A stretch of 64,000 nt of DNA, taken from contig JAUPFP010000031.1 of NCBI GenBank assembly GCA_036925085.1, positions 2,294,001 through 2,358,000 on the forward strand. The letters run 5' to 3'. This stretch comes from Brachycybe producta. Taxonomy: Eukaryota; Arthropoda; Diplopoda; Playtdesmida; Andrognathidae. Below are positions 41,246-53,344 of this stretch, piece by piece. Positions within the stretch are counted from its first letter, which is position 1. Every line of letters starts with the position of its first letter. The notes beneath the pieces are model-generated. The model was not told where the DNA came from. It was given only the letters and a program-made list of their open reading frames with translations, and made no database searches. The translations under genes were made by a program, and so were the position numbers.

Positions 41246-41288
41246 GATTTTTCTAGTCTTTTTTTGGAAGGTGTGTCCTTTCTAGCTT

Positions 41289-44200
41289 TTAATGTGCTTT
41301 TCCAAGTTCTATTTTCTGTTGAATTATTCTGCTTGAATGGTAGATCAAAGCATCAATCAATCCTGCGACTGTTAATAAAATAGGGAACTAATCAATAAGC
41401 ATAAGGACTAAATTCAAGAAGAAAAAAAAAACTTGTCACTTGTAGCCTTCAAACAGGGTTCCAAACATTTAAAAAAAAACTATTCAAAGGTTAACAACTC
41501 AATGAAACAATTTTCTTTCAAATGTTGGAATATTCTGTTCAAGAGATTTTCAAAAGTGCTAAATTTCCTTCTTGAATTTGAGCCTTTAGGTTTGAGTTAG
41601 TTTCTGAATCTGCCAAAAGGGGGCAGTGGTGGTGGAGGCAACAATTAATTAATATTTATTTGGTTACAATTAATTAAAAAGTATTAAAAATGGTTACCTG
41701 TAAAAACACCTCCAATTATAGCACAGACTCCAGTAAGAAAATGCATAAAAGACCTTTAGGAACCACAAAAACAAAAATAATATCCAATTTAGTCCTTGTT
41801 TTGGTTAAGCTTTCATTTAATTTAGCCCTTTGTCCAGTTCAAATTCAGGTGTTGTTTAGCCTTTTGTATACTTTAGCTCTAGTTTGCTTATTTGCTCTTA
41901 CTTGTATGGAGGTTTTAAACTGGTCCAGTTTTAGCTCTCATGTGATTTAGCATTTTTGTAACATATTTCTTGTCCAGTTTAGCCTCTGTTCAATCTTTGC
42001 TTCATAAAACTTAGTTGTTGTCATGTTCAGCTCTAGTCCAAATTAATTCCTGCCCACTTTAGCTTTTGTTAAGATTGATTTCTGTCCAATTTAGCACTTG
42101 TCAAGTCTAGCTCTCATCAAGTTCAGCTCTTGTCTAGATTAGCTCTCATCAAGTTCAGCTCTTGTCCAGTTTAGCTCTCATCAAGTACAGCTCTTTTCCA
42201 GTTTAGCTCTCATCAAGTACAGCTCTTGTCCAGTTTAGCTCTCATCAAGTACAGCTCTTGTCCAGTTTAGCTCTCATCAAGTACAGCTCTTGTCCAGTTT
42301 AGCTCTCATCAAGTACAGCTCTTGTCCAGTTTAGCACTCATCAAGTACAGCTCTTGTCCAGTTTAGCTGTCATCAAGTACAGCTATTTTCCAGTTTAGCT
42401 CTCATCAAGTACAGCTATTGTCAAGTTTAGCTCTCATCAAGTTCAGCCATTGTCAAGTTTAGCTCTCATCAAGTTCAGCCATTGTCAAGTTTAGCTCTCA
42501 TCAAGTTCAGCTATTTTCCAGTTTAGCTCTCATCAAGTTCAGCTCTTGTTCAAGAATTTTAGCTGATTAATCGGTACAAAAAACCGCTAGTTGTAGTTCA
42601 TATTAAGCATTTTTGTACAGTTTAGCTGTCATTATTTTTTTTAGCTCTTATTTTATTTCTATCTTATTTATGGCCTATTTTGAACAAAAAATCTCAACAC
42701 ATTTGCATTTTAAAGCACTTCTTGAGCTTCAATTCTACATTCATAATCTATTGACAAGAATACACAACAGAATCTCGATTATCCGGACGCTCGGATAATC
42801 CGGACCGACTTTTTTTTAAAAAAAATTAAGATTATCCATTTCATCAATGTTTTTGACTTTTAAATTCCCGATTGTAAAAGAGACAATTCAAGATTTTTTC
42901 TTTAAAAACCTAGTCATTTTCCGGATTATTGGTAATCCGGAACAATTCCGGGCACCCATTTAGTCCGGATAATAGTGTTTTTACTTTAATTCCAAAAATA
43001 GCTGCTTGTTTACGTTGTTTTTTTTCTGTTAGAAGATTTTGAAATATTTTTTATTTTCTTCATAAAAAAATCACTTGAAAAAAGATCGTAAAAAATACAA
43101 TTTTCAACCCTTTTTTGGGCCAAAAAAAAAACCAACAAATTTTTTTAAAAAATCTAATAAAAAATGTAAAAATGTGATGAAACTTACTTTTCTTTTTCTG
43201 TGTATTTCACCATAAGTGGAGACAGTTCGTAAATAAGAAAAACTCCCGGCATTCCTTGTTCTCCACTAAAAAACGAAGCCACTTTCTTATGTCTCGTTAC
43301 CGAATATTGATTCGTTTCGAACGTCTATTTTTAACGAAAAAAACAAAACAAAAAAAATATTTTACGATTATGACATTTTTTTTCTTCTTCTTAATTTACA
43401 AAAAATATGCAAATTAACAACAACAAAAAAGCGAAAGTATTAAAAACTAGAACGGATATCTCTGAATCACATAATAGGATTTTCATGTTGAAATCTTTCA
43501 AAATAAACTTTTTATAGGCAAACCATTAAAAAAAATATCGTCTGCTTAAAGTTGAATCATTTTCAAACTTGACATAAAAAGTTTATTTTGAAAGATACCA
43601 ACATGAAAATACCCTCTTAAGTGATTGAGCTACCCTTCTAGTTTCTAAAACACTTTCTGGTTTCTATTAAAATGTTTTTTTGAACAAGATGACTTTTGAA
43701 CTTTAATTATTCAGACTTTCAGAAGGAATAAATAACGTGTTTTAGAAACTAGAAGAGTAGCTGAATCACTTAATAGTATTTTCATATTGATATTATCTTT
43801 TAAAATAAACTTTCTATTGATACAAATTAAAAAATATCGTCTGCTTAAAGTTGGGTCATTTTCAAACTGAAACAAAAAGCTCATTTTGAAAGATATCAAC
43901 ATGAAACTACTCCTTAAATGACTGAGTTACCCTTCTAGTTTCTAAAACACTTTCTAGTTTCTTTTAATTCACACCTGAAAGACTAGAATAATCAGAGTTA
44001 GAGTGACGTTTACACTTTAAAAGCCACCTCTTGACATAAAAAAAGCTTATTTTGAACGACATCAACATGAAAATACTCCTTATGTGATTGAGCTACCCTT
44101 CTAGTTTCTAAAACAATTTCTAGTTTCTCTTGATTTTTCTCCATAAGACATAATTAATAGTTCAAGAGGCGTTTACACTTAACTTGAAAGGGATTTAGAA

Positions 44201-47200
44201 ACTAAAAGGGTAGCTGAATGACTTAATAAGATTTTCATGTTGAAATCTTACAAAATTAACTTTTTATAGAAGTTTTTTTCATGAAAATATCTTTTTAAGT
44301 GATTGAACTACCCTTCTAGTCTCTAAAACACTAGATCAATGTCTTCCTGAAATACAGAATAAATGTATTCAAAATTCCAGTCTATTCGTGAATTTTCATA
44401 ATTTTCATATTTCATAATGGCTAATTCACAAGTAAATTTATTAATATTTATATTTTTTTGATAATAATTTGCATAATGAACGTTTTTTTTTTTAATTAAA
44501 AAATATTAGAAATTTGAATAAAAATAAATTTAGAGAAAAACATCGCCCATAATCTTTTTTTGGCAGAATTAATGATATTTTCTAATTAAAAACATCCGGT
44601 TAACATTAAGTTCCACTTCCGGTTTAGTTAACTTACATGTTTATCTTTGCGAACATACATTGTTGGCACGATTTTTACGTAATACTGGAACATCATACCA
44701 CCTTTAATAGAAAATACAAAGAAGAAAAATTTATATAAATTGTGACATTTTCTAATGGGTGCAATCGGAAACATCAAAGACTTAAGCCGCGCTATCACAC
44801 TAGCAACTTTTAATGCAATAAAATGTGCAATGTGACATTGCAACTTCAATGTTTATAGTGTGATATGACGTCATGTAACTTGGATAAAACTTTCCTTTTA
44901 ACTAGTTTGAGAGGTGTGTTCCCTTTCCGTCGACAACCCTCAGGGATTGGATTGGAGGCTAAACAGTGACGTCAATAAAAAATATATAGACCTTTTTTTC
45001 ATCACTACAGATACCGGGAGGTAGCTGCATCGATTAGGTTTAGGTTAGGATCGTTAAGGTTCGGTTACGTTAGGGAGAAAGGGTTCTTTTTTTAGGTGTA
45101 GTGACGAGAAAGTGATAAAAAAGGTCTATATTTTGTCCCCCTATGACGTCACTGTTAGCCTTCAATCCAATCCCTGCGGCTTGTCGACGGAAAAATACTC
45201 AGTCTCACCGAGTTGAACAGGTTCAACTTCTGACAGACTTTTCATGTAACTTTTCTGACAAACAACCAATCAGGCCGTTTGCCAGAAATGATATATGTAA
45301 CGTTGAACGAATTCCCCGGTTTCATGACTTCCGGTTTATGAACTTCCTATTAGTTGATCACAATATGGACACACAAACCAAGGGGGCAGACATTGAACAG
45401 AAAATCATGTACGATTTTCCCTAAGATTCACAGCATATCTTCGTGTCGATGGAAAGTCATTTTACTTTTTAGCCGCAATTTTACTGGATATTCAGAATAT
45501 AAATTGAAATTTTAAAATTCAGTAAAAACGCGGATTAAAAGTAAAATGGCTTCCGATATACCGTAAGAGATTCATCCGAATGTGTCGGCCCCTTTGACAT
45601 AAACGAAGTTTTGAAAACTTGATTGGGGACTTAGGTTGCATAATGTGATATAGAACTTTATTACAAAGTTCTAGTTGCAAGTCACATCACAAGTTGCTTG
45701 GCATTAAAAGTTGCTAGTGTGATAGGGGCTTAAGGGTAAAAACATAGTGGAGAGGCAAAGTCACGAGCCAAGCTGTGATGGTAGCTGCGAGCTAATATTT
45801 CACACAGGCAATTAGAAATCGGTACAAACAGAAGTTGACTCCGCCCTTTTTGATGATGACCGGCAACTTCTAATTGTTGGTTATGTAGTCTGACGTCACA
45901 TGCTCTCCACCCTTTTCAACGTCGAACCACACAACAAACCAATTAGAAGTTGCTGTTCGTGATAAAAAGGGCGGAGCCAACTTCTGTTTGTCCCGATTTC
46001 TAATTGCCTGTATATTACACCTCCTCACTAAGTACAAAAATTGTAAATCTGCAGCACTGCTAGCATCTAGCATCGTGAAACTCGCAGCTTGCGTCCCAGT
46101 TTGGCTCTTGACTCATCGTTCCACTATGTTTTTACCCCTAAGATTCACCAAGATTCACCATTTTCTAAATTTGTTTAAGAAGTTGATTGACATTTATTAA
46201 TAATTAAAACTCGAATCGATCTCTGCGTTTCGCATTGAAGGCAAATAAATATTTTAGAAAAATCAAAATCGGTCGGATATTTTTTTTTTAAAAAAAATAC
46301 TTCAAAAGACCTCAATGCAAAGGTGGCGCCACCTTCATGTGCTTCATTGTTACGCAAGAGAAATGTCCGTAAACACTCATAATAATAAAGCAATTGTTTA
46401 AATATTCTATTTCCGAGTTTATTGCTAAACACGCATTCCAAATTTATAATTAGTTTCGTGTAATACCTAGTACACACCCGATAATTTAAATGCATTTAAA
46501 TAATAAATGTGTTCTACGGAGCCCCGTGAAGGATAAACAAACAATATGTCGAATTCAATTTATTCAGTTAATTAATCTGAAAATAATTGAATTAATACTT
46601 ATATATAATTTATAGAAACTATTGATATAGTATTCCATTTTTAAAATATTAATAATAAAAGTGAATTTTTATTTGGTGTTCATGTCCTTAACTGGATTCC
46701 GTATAATTCACCTAAACACATTTAATTTGAATTCATTTAACTCATGTGCTGTGTACAAGGTATAAAGGAGGAGCTTCATGTTAAAGGTGCTTAAGATGAG
46801 GCCAAAATTCAAGAAGAAAACTTGACACTTGAACCCTCAAAACAGGGTTCCAACACAACAAAACGCTCTTTTTATTAAAATGTATCCTTGAACAACGTTT
46901 TTCCATGTGGAAACCCTGTGCTGAGAGTTCAAATCGAAGTTTAAGGTGGTTTAAACGTGTAAATTCCTTTCGAACTATGATTATTCTGTCATTCAAGTGT
47001 AACAAAAGAGAACTTGAATGTGTTTTAGAAACTAGAAGGGTAGCTCAATAACTTACTTGTATTTTTCAATATCTTTCAAAATAAACTATTCATGTGAAGT
47101 TCAAAATGACCCAAACTTTAAGCAGACCATATTTCTTTTTGAAATTTTTGTCTAGAAAAAGTTTATTTTGAAAAAAATATCAGTTGACGTAAAAAATACA

Positions 47201-50200
47201 CTTAAGTGATTGAGTTACCCTTCTAGTTTCTAAAGAAACACATTCAATTCTCTCTTTAATTTGCACCTGAAAGACAATAATCAAAGAGTTAGAAAATCAA
47301 CTGTTCATTAAACAACCATCTGATAAATTTACAGGAAATTAGAAATCGGGACAAACAGAAGTTGGCTCCGCCCTTTTTATGACGACCAGCAACTTCTAAT
47401 TGGTTGGTTATGTAGTCTGACGTCACATGCTCTCCGCCCTTTTCAACGTCGAACCACACAACAAACCAATTAGAAGTTGCCGGTCGTCATAAAAAGGGCG
47501 GAGCCAACTTCTGTTCATCCCGTTTTATAATTGCCTGTAAAAAAAAGAACCGTACTTCACAGGCAATTAGAAATCGGGACAAACAGAAGTGTGCTCCGCC
47601 CTTTTTATGACGACCAGCAACTTCTAATTGGTTGGTTATGTAGTCTGACGTCACATGCTCCGTCCTTTTCAACGTCGAACCACACAACAAACCAATTAGA
47701 AGTTGCCGGTCGTCATAAAAAGGGCGGAGCTAACTTCTGTTCATCCCATTTTCTAAATGCCTGTGGAGTACGGTCCTTTTTTTTTACAGGCAATTATAAA
47801 ACGGGATGAACAGAAGTTGGCTCCGCCCTTTTTATGACGACCGGCAACTTCTAATTGGTTGGTTATGTAATCTGACGTCACATGCTCCGCCCTTTTTAAC
47901 GTCGAACCACACAAGAAACCAATTAGAAGTTGCCGTTCGTCATATAAAGGGCGGAGTAAACGTCTGTTTATCCCGATTTCTAATTGCCTGTGATAAATTT
48001 CTCTTCTTGAACTTGAACCCTTATAAATCGAAAGCTAGAATGACGTCATAAGAGAAGACGCGTTGCCATGACAACTCGTTATAGAAATGTACAAATTGCG
48101 TCAACACAAGAAGACACATTACAACATTTTAAACGCGATTTTCTCATCATATAACCACGTAATAATTACCAATAAAAAAAAAACAAGTTGCAATCAAAAA
48201 AAATAGTTGAAACAAAAAAAAAATTGTAAAGTTTAAAATGTTCTACGCAATCTCCGGTTTTCCAAGAAAATTTCATTGATCATTCACGTTGTTTACATTT
48301 TAATATATTATAAAAAAAAAAGACCCTGAAGCCACCCCCTCTAACGATGAGCAATGCAATCAATTGATCAACATCCGGGATCTTAGAGAGACATATATAA
48401 AGCAAACAATCCTTCCTCCCTCCCCCACACTCCTCCTAACAGCAAAATGTTCAATGTCAAAATTAAATTGCTAAATATTACATAGACAATATCTTACAAC
48501 ACAATCCAATTTCGTTATATTACAAATCGAAATGTAAATAAATTACCTAACTTTCAATTATTATCTCTTTCAACAACTAGCGTTAGCCCATTAGAATTTG
48601 CAGAGCGCATGCGCATTACCATCTTATCGTTTTATATAGGAAAACGATCGAAAATGCACGCTAGCAGTAACATATATTGTTTCCATTGGTGATCAATAGA
48701 TGGCGCTGCTAACGCAAATCTGCAATAACTTTCCTATATAAAACGATAAGATGGCAATACGCATGCGCTCTGCTAATACTAATGGGCTAACGCTAGTAAT
48801 CATCACTTACAATATAACTTGTAAGTAATCCAGCAATGTGTTGCCGTTGCCAGTGCCACCTATCAACCAATAAATAATTAATCCCTTTTTATCAACAGTG
48901 CAGCAACCTTATCCAATAGAAAAACAATAAAAAAATACAGTGTTGCCAGATCCTTTTCCAATAACATCGCCCCGTACAAAGCCTGCCTCATCCGGGTCAT
49001 CCCTCATGCTCAGTCAGCATAAGAAACAGACGACGTCGCAGGAGTCGACGTAAAATTTAAGTGTGTCATTTAGCCTGTCAGAAAAAGGACGATAGAACGT
49101 TCTCAACAGTTTTAACAAAAGAATTATTGCTTTCTTTTGTTATTACATTCTTTTTAATCAAGTTAAAAACTCACAATCCTAAATTTTTTATCAACCCCTT
49201 TGACGTCACAACCTTACTTTTACGACGAGGCAGAAATACTTCAGTATTATTAATCCTGATTGCCCCTAATATTGTTTTGAGTTGAAACTTGAAAATTCGT
49301 CGGCGCCTAATCGACCACTCGTAGCCTAGCATGTGTGTTTTCCCATTAACTTATCAATACTTCAACCAAGGATACTTAAACTCGTCCCCATTGATTGACT
49401 TTTGGCATGCAAGGCTACATGCGATCATCAAGGCTTTTGACCCAACTGAGGACTCCCACACAGTAAAATTGAAGCATATATTAACTAAATAAAAAATGAC
49501 CTACTATGGCGACTTTGCATTGTTTGCGACATAGAGGACAATATATAAACACGCCATTTTGGTGCACACTTTCAAATCTACGCCTGACTTCAGTAATTGA
49601 CGTCATCTAACGGGTGTCCGAAGATGGCGCAATTTCAAGTCGAAATGCATAGACAAGACGCCATATTGCGTCACTCATCAAAATCAAATATATAACCACA
49701 GAATAAGGATATAAATATAATATATATCCTTATTCTGTGATATAACTATAAAGAGCATCCCATTCAACCCCATGTTATTTTGCTTGTTTTCACTTTTATA
49801 AATATTTGTTTTCACTGTATGTACATTATTGTATTTATCTGTATTCTGAGTTTTCTGTCGTTTAGTCACGTTGATGACCAGGGAGCAAAAACAGTTGTAA
49901 AAACAGCTGTGAGAATGCATTAACAAGAACCAATGACGTAACATCCGCTAAAGATGTCGACCTCTACCTAATAACCTTATCATAACCATACCATTGTTGT
50001 TGTTTCCATTAAAAGGTATACTTTAAACGCAATTGTTTTTTTTTCTATTGTTTATTTTTGCTGTTGTATTTAATCATTTTTCGATCCTCTTAATTAAAGA
50101 AGTAATAATGCCAGTTCCTGTACCAGGAGGCTCTTATCAGTCCGGACCCAGCTGTTGGGATCGAGTTAAAGTGGGATTTACAATTGGATTTTGTGTTGGT

Positions 50201-52968
50201 TTAGCATCAGGAGCGCTTTTTGGAGGGTTTTCCGCTCTGAGGTTCTTAAATAGACCCACGTGGATCCACCCCCTTCCCAGATCAAAGCGCACGTGCTAAC
50301 CCGTGTTTCCGTTTGTTTTTTGTCTAACCCCCCCCCCCCCCCCCACTACACGTGGGTTTTCATTTAGGTACGGAATGCGAGGCCGAGACCTGATTCAGAA
50401 CGTTGGAAAAGTCATGTTGCAAGGAGGAGGAACGTTCGGAACATTTATGGCTATTGGAACCGGAATCAGATGTTAATTTGATACAGTTTTTTCAACGTAC
50501 TTGTCATTTTTTGTTGTTGTTTTTTTCTGTATGAAATTCATGTATTTTCAATAAAAAAAGCTACCGATAATAATAATAATAATAATAATAATAAAGAGAA
50601 ACGGCTCCTAAAATACGTATGAGTTTCTGTGTCTTACCGTCGTCCGCAACGTTGTATGAGTCGTCTAAAGGTCCCTTTTTCTGTAGTTTATGTTCTCCGA
50701 ATGCGACGTGTCGTATTGTATGAGTTAAATTAAACTGAAAAATACGAAAAGTATTTTAGAGAAATGAACATAAAAGTTAGTTTTAAAGTTTTAAGCAGAC
50801 AATATTTTTTAATTTTTGTCTATGAAAAGTACCTTTCTAGTTTCTAAAACACGTTCAAGTTTTTTTCTTAATTTCGGTATTCATAAAGACAGAATAATCA
50901 GAGTTCAAAAATCAGCTGTTCATAAATCATCTTAAAGTGGGTTTAAAGCGTAAAAAGGCCCCCTCGAAGTTTAATTTTTCTATTAGAAATCACTCTGACG
51001 AGCAGAATTTCATTTTACTTTCGGATTAAATTTAAAGCTGATTCATTTTAAAATATCTCGACAATATTTATTATTTCACGGTCAAAACAAAACAAAAACT
51101 TACATCCGTAGTTGAATACGGCTGCAAATCGTGAACTGTTAATAACAAACAAAAACCAAACATTAATTACAAAAACAAAGATTAAAAACTAACGACAAGT
51201 TTAAAACCGTGAACATGATGTTGTTGATAACTGCGGCCGGGAGCGATATGAAAGTTTCCAGCAACCTATGGAAAGAATGTCGATTAGATTGAATTTTCAT
51301 AATTTAGAACATAAAAATTAAAACGGCTCTATGTTTTACTCGATTCACGTCCAAGTATCCGTATACGTGACATCCCTCGTTTTGTTGCTCTTTTAGTTTC
51401 GCTGACCAACCTTCACGTTGACACTGATCGTAATTATCCGGATCGGAAAAAGCCCAACTCATTTTACGATATGCTTCTCGTATCTCTTCGCACGTATTAC
51501 AGCACCTAAGATCGTTAATGAAAATAATCTATTAATACACCGTTCTGTCTTTTTTTTATCGAATATTAACCCTGTTTCTGTACGGGCGCCGTAACAACTT
51601 CCACATTCGGTTCCGTTTTCCGTCGTTTTAATCTTTAGTTTACGAAAACATAAAACAAGAATTCAGTTTAAAAATGAAATTTCTTTTTTAGACAAAGAAA
51701 AAAACGACGAAAACGCTTTTTAAAAAGGTTTTATCAACAGCTGATTTACAAACTCTTGGGTTATTCAGCAGTTTTTGAAAAAGCAAAATTGATGAGAAAA
51801 TTTGAAGTTGAAAGTAAGTTAGAAACTAGAAAAGTAGCTGAATCGCTTAATAGTATTCTTTATAGTGATTTTTTTTATTTCAAACTCACATAAAAAGCGT
51901 ATTTTAAAAGATATCAATGTCAAAATGTCCTTAAGGTTTTTAGCTACCCTTCTAGTTCCTACCAGCCTTTCTAGTTTCTCTTGGTTTTGCTTCTGAAGGA
52001 CTGAATAATAATCAGAGTTCAAACATTTTACACGTTGTTTAAAAAAAATCATTTTGGTCATTTTTCTATATCAATAATGATTTCGGTCGATGTAAATCTT
52101 CTTCCACTTCCTTACCGTCGCAAGAGCCTTTGATGGGTCACCAAGATCTGAAAAAAAAGAATACACGAAGAACAGAAATTAGATATAACTGAATAATCAA
52201 TAAACGACGTTATTTTAAAACAAACTCTTTTCTTTCTCTGGATCTTGAACTGGTTTTCCGTTCAAATCCAACCTTCTTTTATACATATTATGCTCAACAT
52301 TAATCTGTTGGACACCGGAAACGTCCATCGCATCGATACTCAACACTGAAATAAAACAAAACTTGATGATTAAGAGAATTTCGAGCTGATTACGAAGTTT
52401 TTAAATTCCCATACTTGCACATGGTATCCTATGAAATATCATGTCAACGTTGATTCTAAGTTTGCTTCCTCGACTCATGTCCACAAAAAGCTCTTCAGTG
52501 GTTTCCGGCGTGAGAAAATCATTCAATTCGGACAGGAACAGTGTTGTCATAAGTAAAGCGCTGATTATGGTGACTAAAACCAAAGAAACAACGAAAAAAC
52601 CCGCTAAAACCAACGAAAAAACCCGCTAAAAACAATAAAAAAATTGCGGTTGGACATCAGATAACGCATTAACAGTAATAAATTGAAGCATACGGCGTGG
52701 CTTAAAACGCCACAGCGATTAATACAAATGGGTGAATTATTATGGCCTCATGTTTCCATACGACTGCACAGAACGACGCCATATTTATACACCTCTTTCC
52801 CCTGACAAGACATGCTTCAGAGTTATGACGTGTCACTTCTTTTATATGACAGGCCTTTTTATCTTTCATACCTAGAGCTCCACTGAATGTTTTAACACGA
52901 AAATCTTCCAGTGTCTTTGGATAGGCATCGAAACGCCTTATTTTACTAAAAATCTGACTGACAAACAT
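41289..52968 (-). CDS. ERGIC3: Endoplasmic reticulum-Golgi intermediate compartment protein 3 (Erv46 family)
   Basis: Cargo receptor cycling between ER and Golgi in COPII/COPI vesicles, in complex with ERGIC2/Erv41 (family knowledge). Thirteen exons on the minus strand, 5' to 3': 52968-52872, 52573-52415, 52345-52226, 52147-52116, 51632-51571, 51505-51340, 51265-51208, 51135-51104, 50734-50638, 44701-44637, 43324-43188, 41753-41698, 41368-41289 (stop TAA). All phases agree, giving 386 residues; human has 383. Seen: [17 protein letters not shown] near the N-terminus; TM1 [17 protein letters not shown] (about 33-50); [13 protein letters not shown]; paired cysteines CGSC (146/149) and CCNTC (158-162) followed by [38 protein letters not shown] split over exons; [45 protein letters not shown]2 [20 protein letters not shown] (about 347-366); tail [10 protein letters not shown]. 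Intron 9 (about 5.9 kb) carries ROMO1 on the other strand, a 952-bp element and several C and E copies. Confidence 0.96.
42060..42560. repeat. 32-bp tandem array in ERGIC3 intron 11
   Basis: About 14 units of AGCTCTCATCAAGTACAGCT plus CTTGTCCAGTTT, with variants (TTCAGC, CATTGTCAAG). Diverged units extend back to about 41770. Confidence 0.9.
43430..44345. mobile_element. Cluster of A-family fold-backs in ERGIC3 intron 10
   Basis: Copies at about 43435-43670, 43735-43960, a right half at 44030-44130 and one at 44195-44335. Confidence 0.75.
44782..45733. mobile_element. 952-bp TTAA-bounded element in ERGIC3 intron 9
   Basis: TTAAGCCGCGCTATCACACT and AGTGTGATAGGGGCTTAA are inverted ends, continuing AGCAACTTTTAATGC. 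A second palindrome is nested at about 44926-45194 (GTCGACAACCCTCAGGGATT / AATCCCTGCGGCTTGTCGAC). A 93-codon ORF at 45143 has no recognised domain. Confidence 0.75.
45804..46011. mobile_element. C-family palindromic element (C7) with 9-bp duplication
   Basis: 208 bp, flanked by ATATTTCAC (45795-45803) and ATATTACAC (46012-46020), 8 of 9 identical. Confidence 0.85.
46466..46760. mobile_element. E-family element, TA-flanked
   Basis: CCTAGTACACAC ... GTGTACAAGG between TA dinucleotides (46464-46465, 46761-46762). Interior: TACGGAGCCCCGTGAAGGA, TTCAGTTAATTAATCTG and ATGTCCTTAACTGGATTCCG. A non-autonomous Tc1/mariner-like origin is possible. Confidence 0.7.
46940..47290. mobile_element. A-family element with outer sequence
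   Basis: TTTAAGGTGGTTTAAACGTG leads into TTAGAAACTAGAAGGGTAGC, the inverted core, and GAGTTACCCTTCTAGTTTCT. A good copy for defining the outer boundary of family A. Confidence 0.7.
47331..47538. mobile_element. C-family element, first of a triple (C8)
   Basis: ACAGGAAATTAGAAATCGG ... ATAATTGCCTGT. Its left flank GATAAATTT (47322-47330) matches the right flank of C10. Confidence 0.85.
47559..47764. mobile_element. C-family element, middle of a triple (C9)
   Basis: Flanked by spacers AAAAAAAAGAACCGTACTTC and GGAGTACGGTCCTTTTTTTT, which are inverted copies of each other. Confidence 0.85.
47786..47991. mobile_element. C-family element, last of a triple (C10)
   Basis: ACAGGCAATTATAAAACGG ... 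CTAATTGCCTGT, followed by GATAAATTT at 47992-48000. Confidence 0.85.
48001..48570. other. ERGIC3 intron 9, nothing identified
   Basis: AT-rich; TGACGTCA near 48032. No gene. Confidence 0.35.
48577..48798. mobile_element. 220-bp palindrome CTAGCGTTAGCCCATTAG
   Basis: CTAGCGTTAGCCCATTAG at the left pairs with CTAATGGGCTAACGCTAG-type sequence at the right; arms continue through GCGCATGCGCATTACCATCT and CGTTTTATATAGGAAA. AGATGGCGCTGC in the loop. Confidence 0.7.
48799..50030. other. Sequence upstream of ROMO1, no other gene
   Basis: TGACGTCA near 49200 and 49598; a perfect AT-rich hairpin at 49688-49746. ORFs show no recognisable content. The ROMO1 promoter should lie near 49.9-50.1 kb, but no element can be assigned. 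Confidence 0.35.
49688..49746. repeat. Short hairpin CACAGAATAAGGATAT
   Basis: CACAGAATAAGGATAT and ATATCCTTATTCTGTG separated by a TA-rich loop; about 25-bp arms including flanks. Confidence 0.6.
50108..50476 (+). CDS. ROMO1: Reactive oxygen species modulator 1 (mitochondrial inner membrane)
   Basis: Small inner-membrane protein linked to ROS production, cristae/OPA1 processing and the TIM23 machinery (family knowledge). Two exons, 50108-50241 and 50368-50476, joined in frame (AG plus GTAC gives Arg-Tyr), 80 residues; human has 79. Seen: [11 protein letters not shown] with Cys16; a Gly/Ala-rich first membrane helix [20 protein letters not shown]; the loop [14 protein letters not shown]; a second helix [15 protein letters not shown]; and the terminal Cys80 (human has cysteines at 15 and 79). 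The 126-bp intron contains a run of 14 C. The gene lies wholly inside ERGIC3 intron 9 on the opposite strand; its poly(A) signal is about 80 bp from ERGIC3 exon 9, so the two transcripts overlap antisense. Confidence 0.97.
50550..50555 (+). promoter_or_regulatory. Polyadenylation signal of ROMO1
   Basis: AATAAA 73 bp after the ROMO1 stop, followed by an A-run and a TAA/ATA microsatellite (about 50567-50594). Confidence 0.65.
51735..52030. mobile_element. A-family fold-back in ERGIC3 intron 4
   Basis: GTTAGAAACTAGAAAAGTAG ... CTACCCTTCTAGTTCCTA, with TATTTTAAAAGATATC. Confidence 0.65.
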
Positions 52969-53344
52969 TTACTAAAGCTAATAATTAGAAAAAATAACTA
53001 GAAAAGTCACTGTTCCAGGTTGTAAAAACAAGACTGGGAAAAAAAGGTCAAAAATACTTAACCGGAAACGGAAACAACTAAATTGCAAAGGAAATGGCGC
53101 GAAATTGTAACAAACATGGCGCCAAATCAAAGCTAAATAACAACTGAGACATGACGTCATATATTTGACGGTCCGTATTAGTACAAAAGGGTGTATTAAA
53201 AAAAGCTTTATATAGTCACAAGCAATAGGATCGAAGCCATTTGCGTTTACCCCTATTCATTCAAAAGCTTACTTCAAACAATTTTTGTGCAATAAAATAA
53301 AAATTTTGTATTTACTAGAACCTAATAATTATAACGTATTATTA

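Noticed and set aside
45143-45424. 93-codon ORF in the ERGIC3 intron
   Set aside because: Lies inside the 952-bp inverted-repeat element, partly in its nested palindrome arm, and shows no recognisable domain.
49061-49285. 74-codon ORF upstream of ROMO1
   Set aside because: No recognisable motif and AT-driven composition; no splice partners seen.
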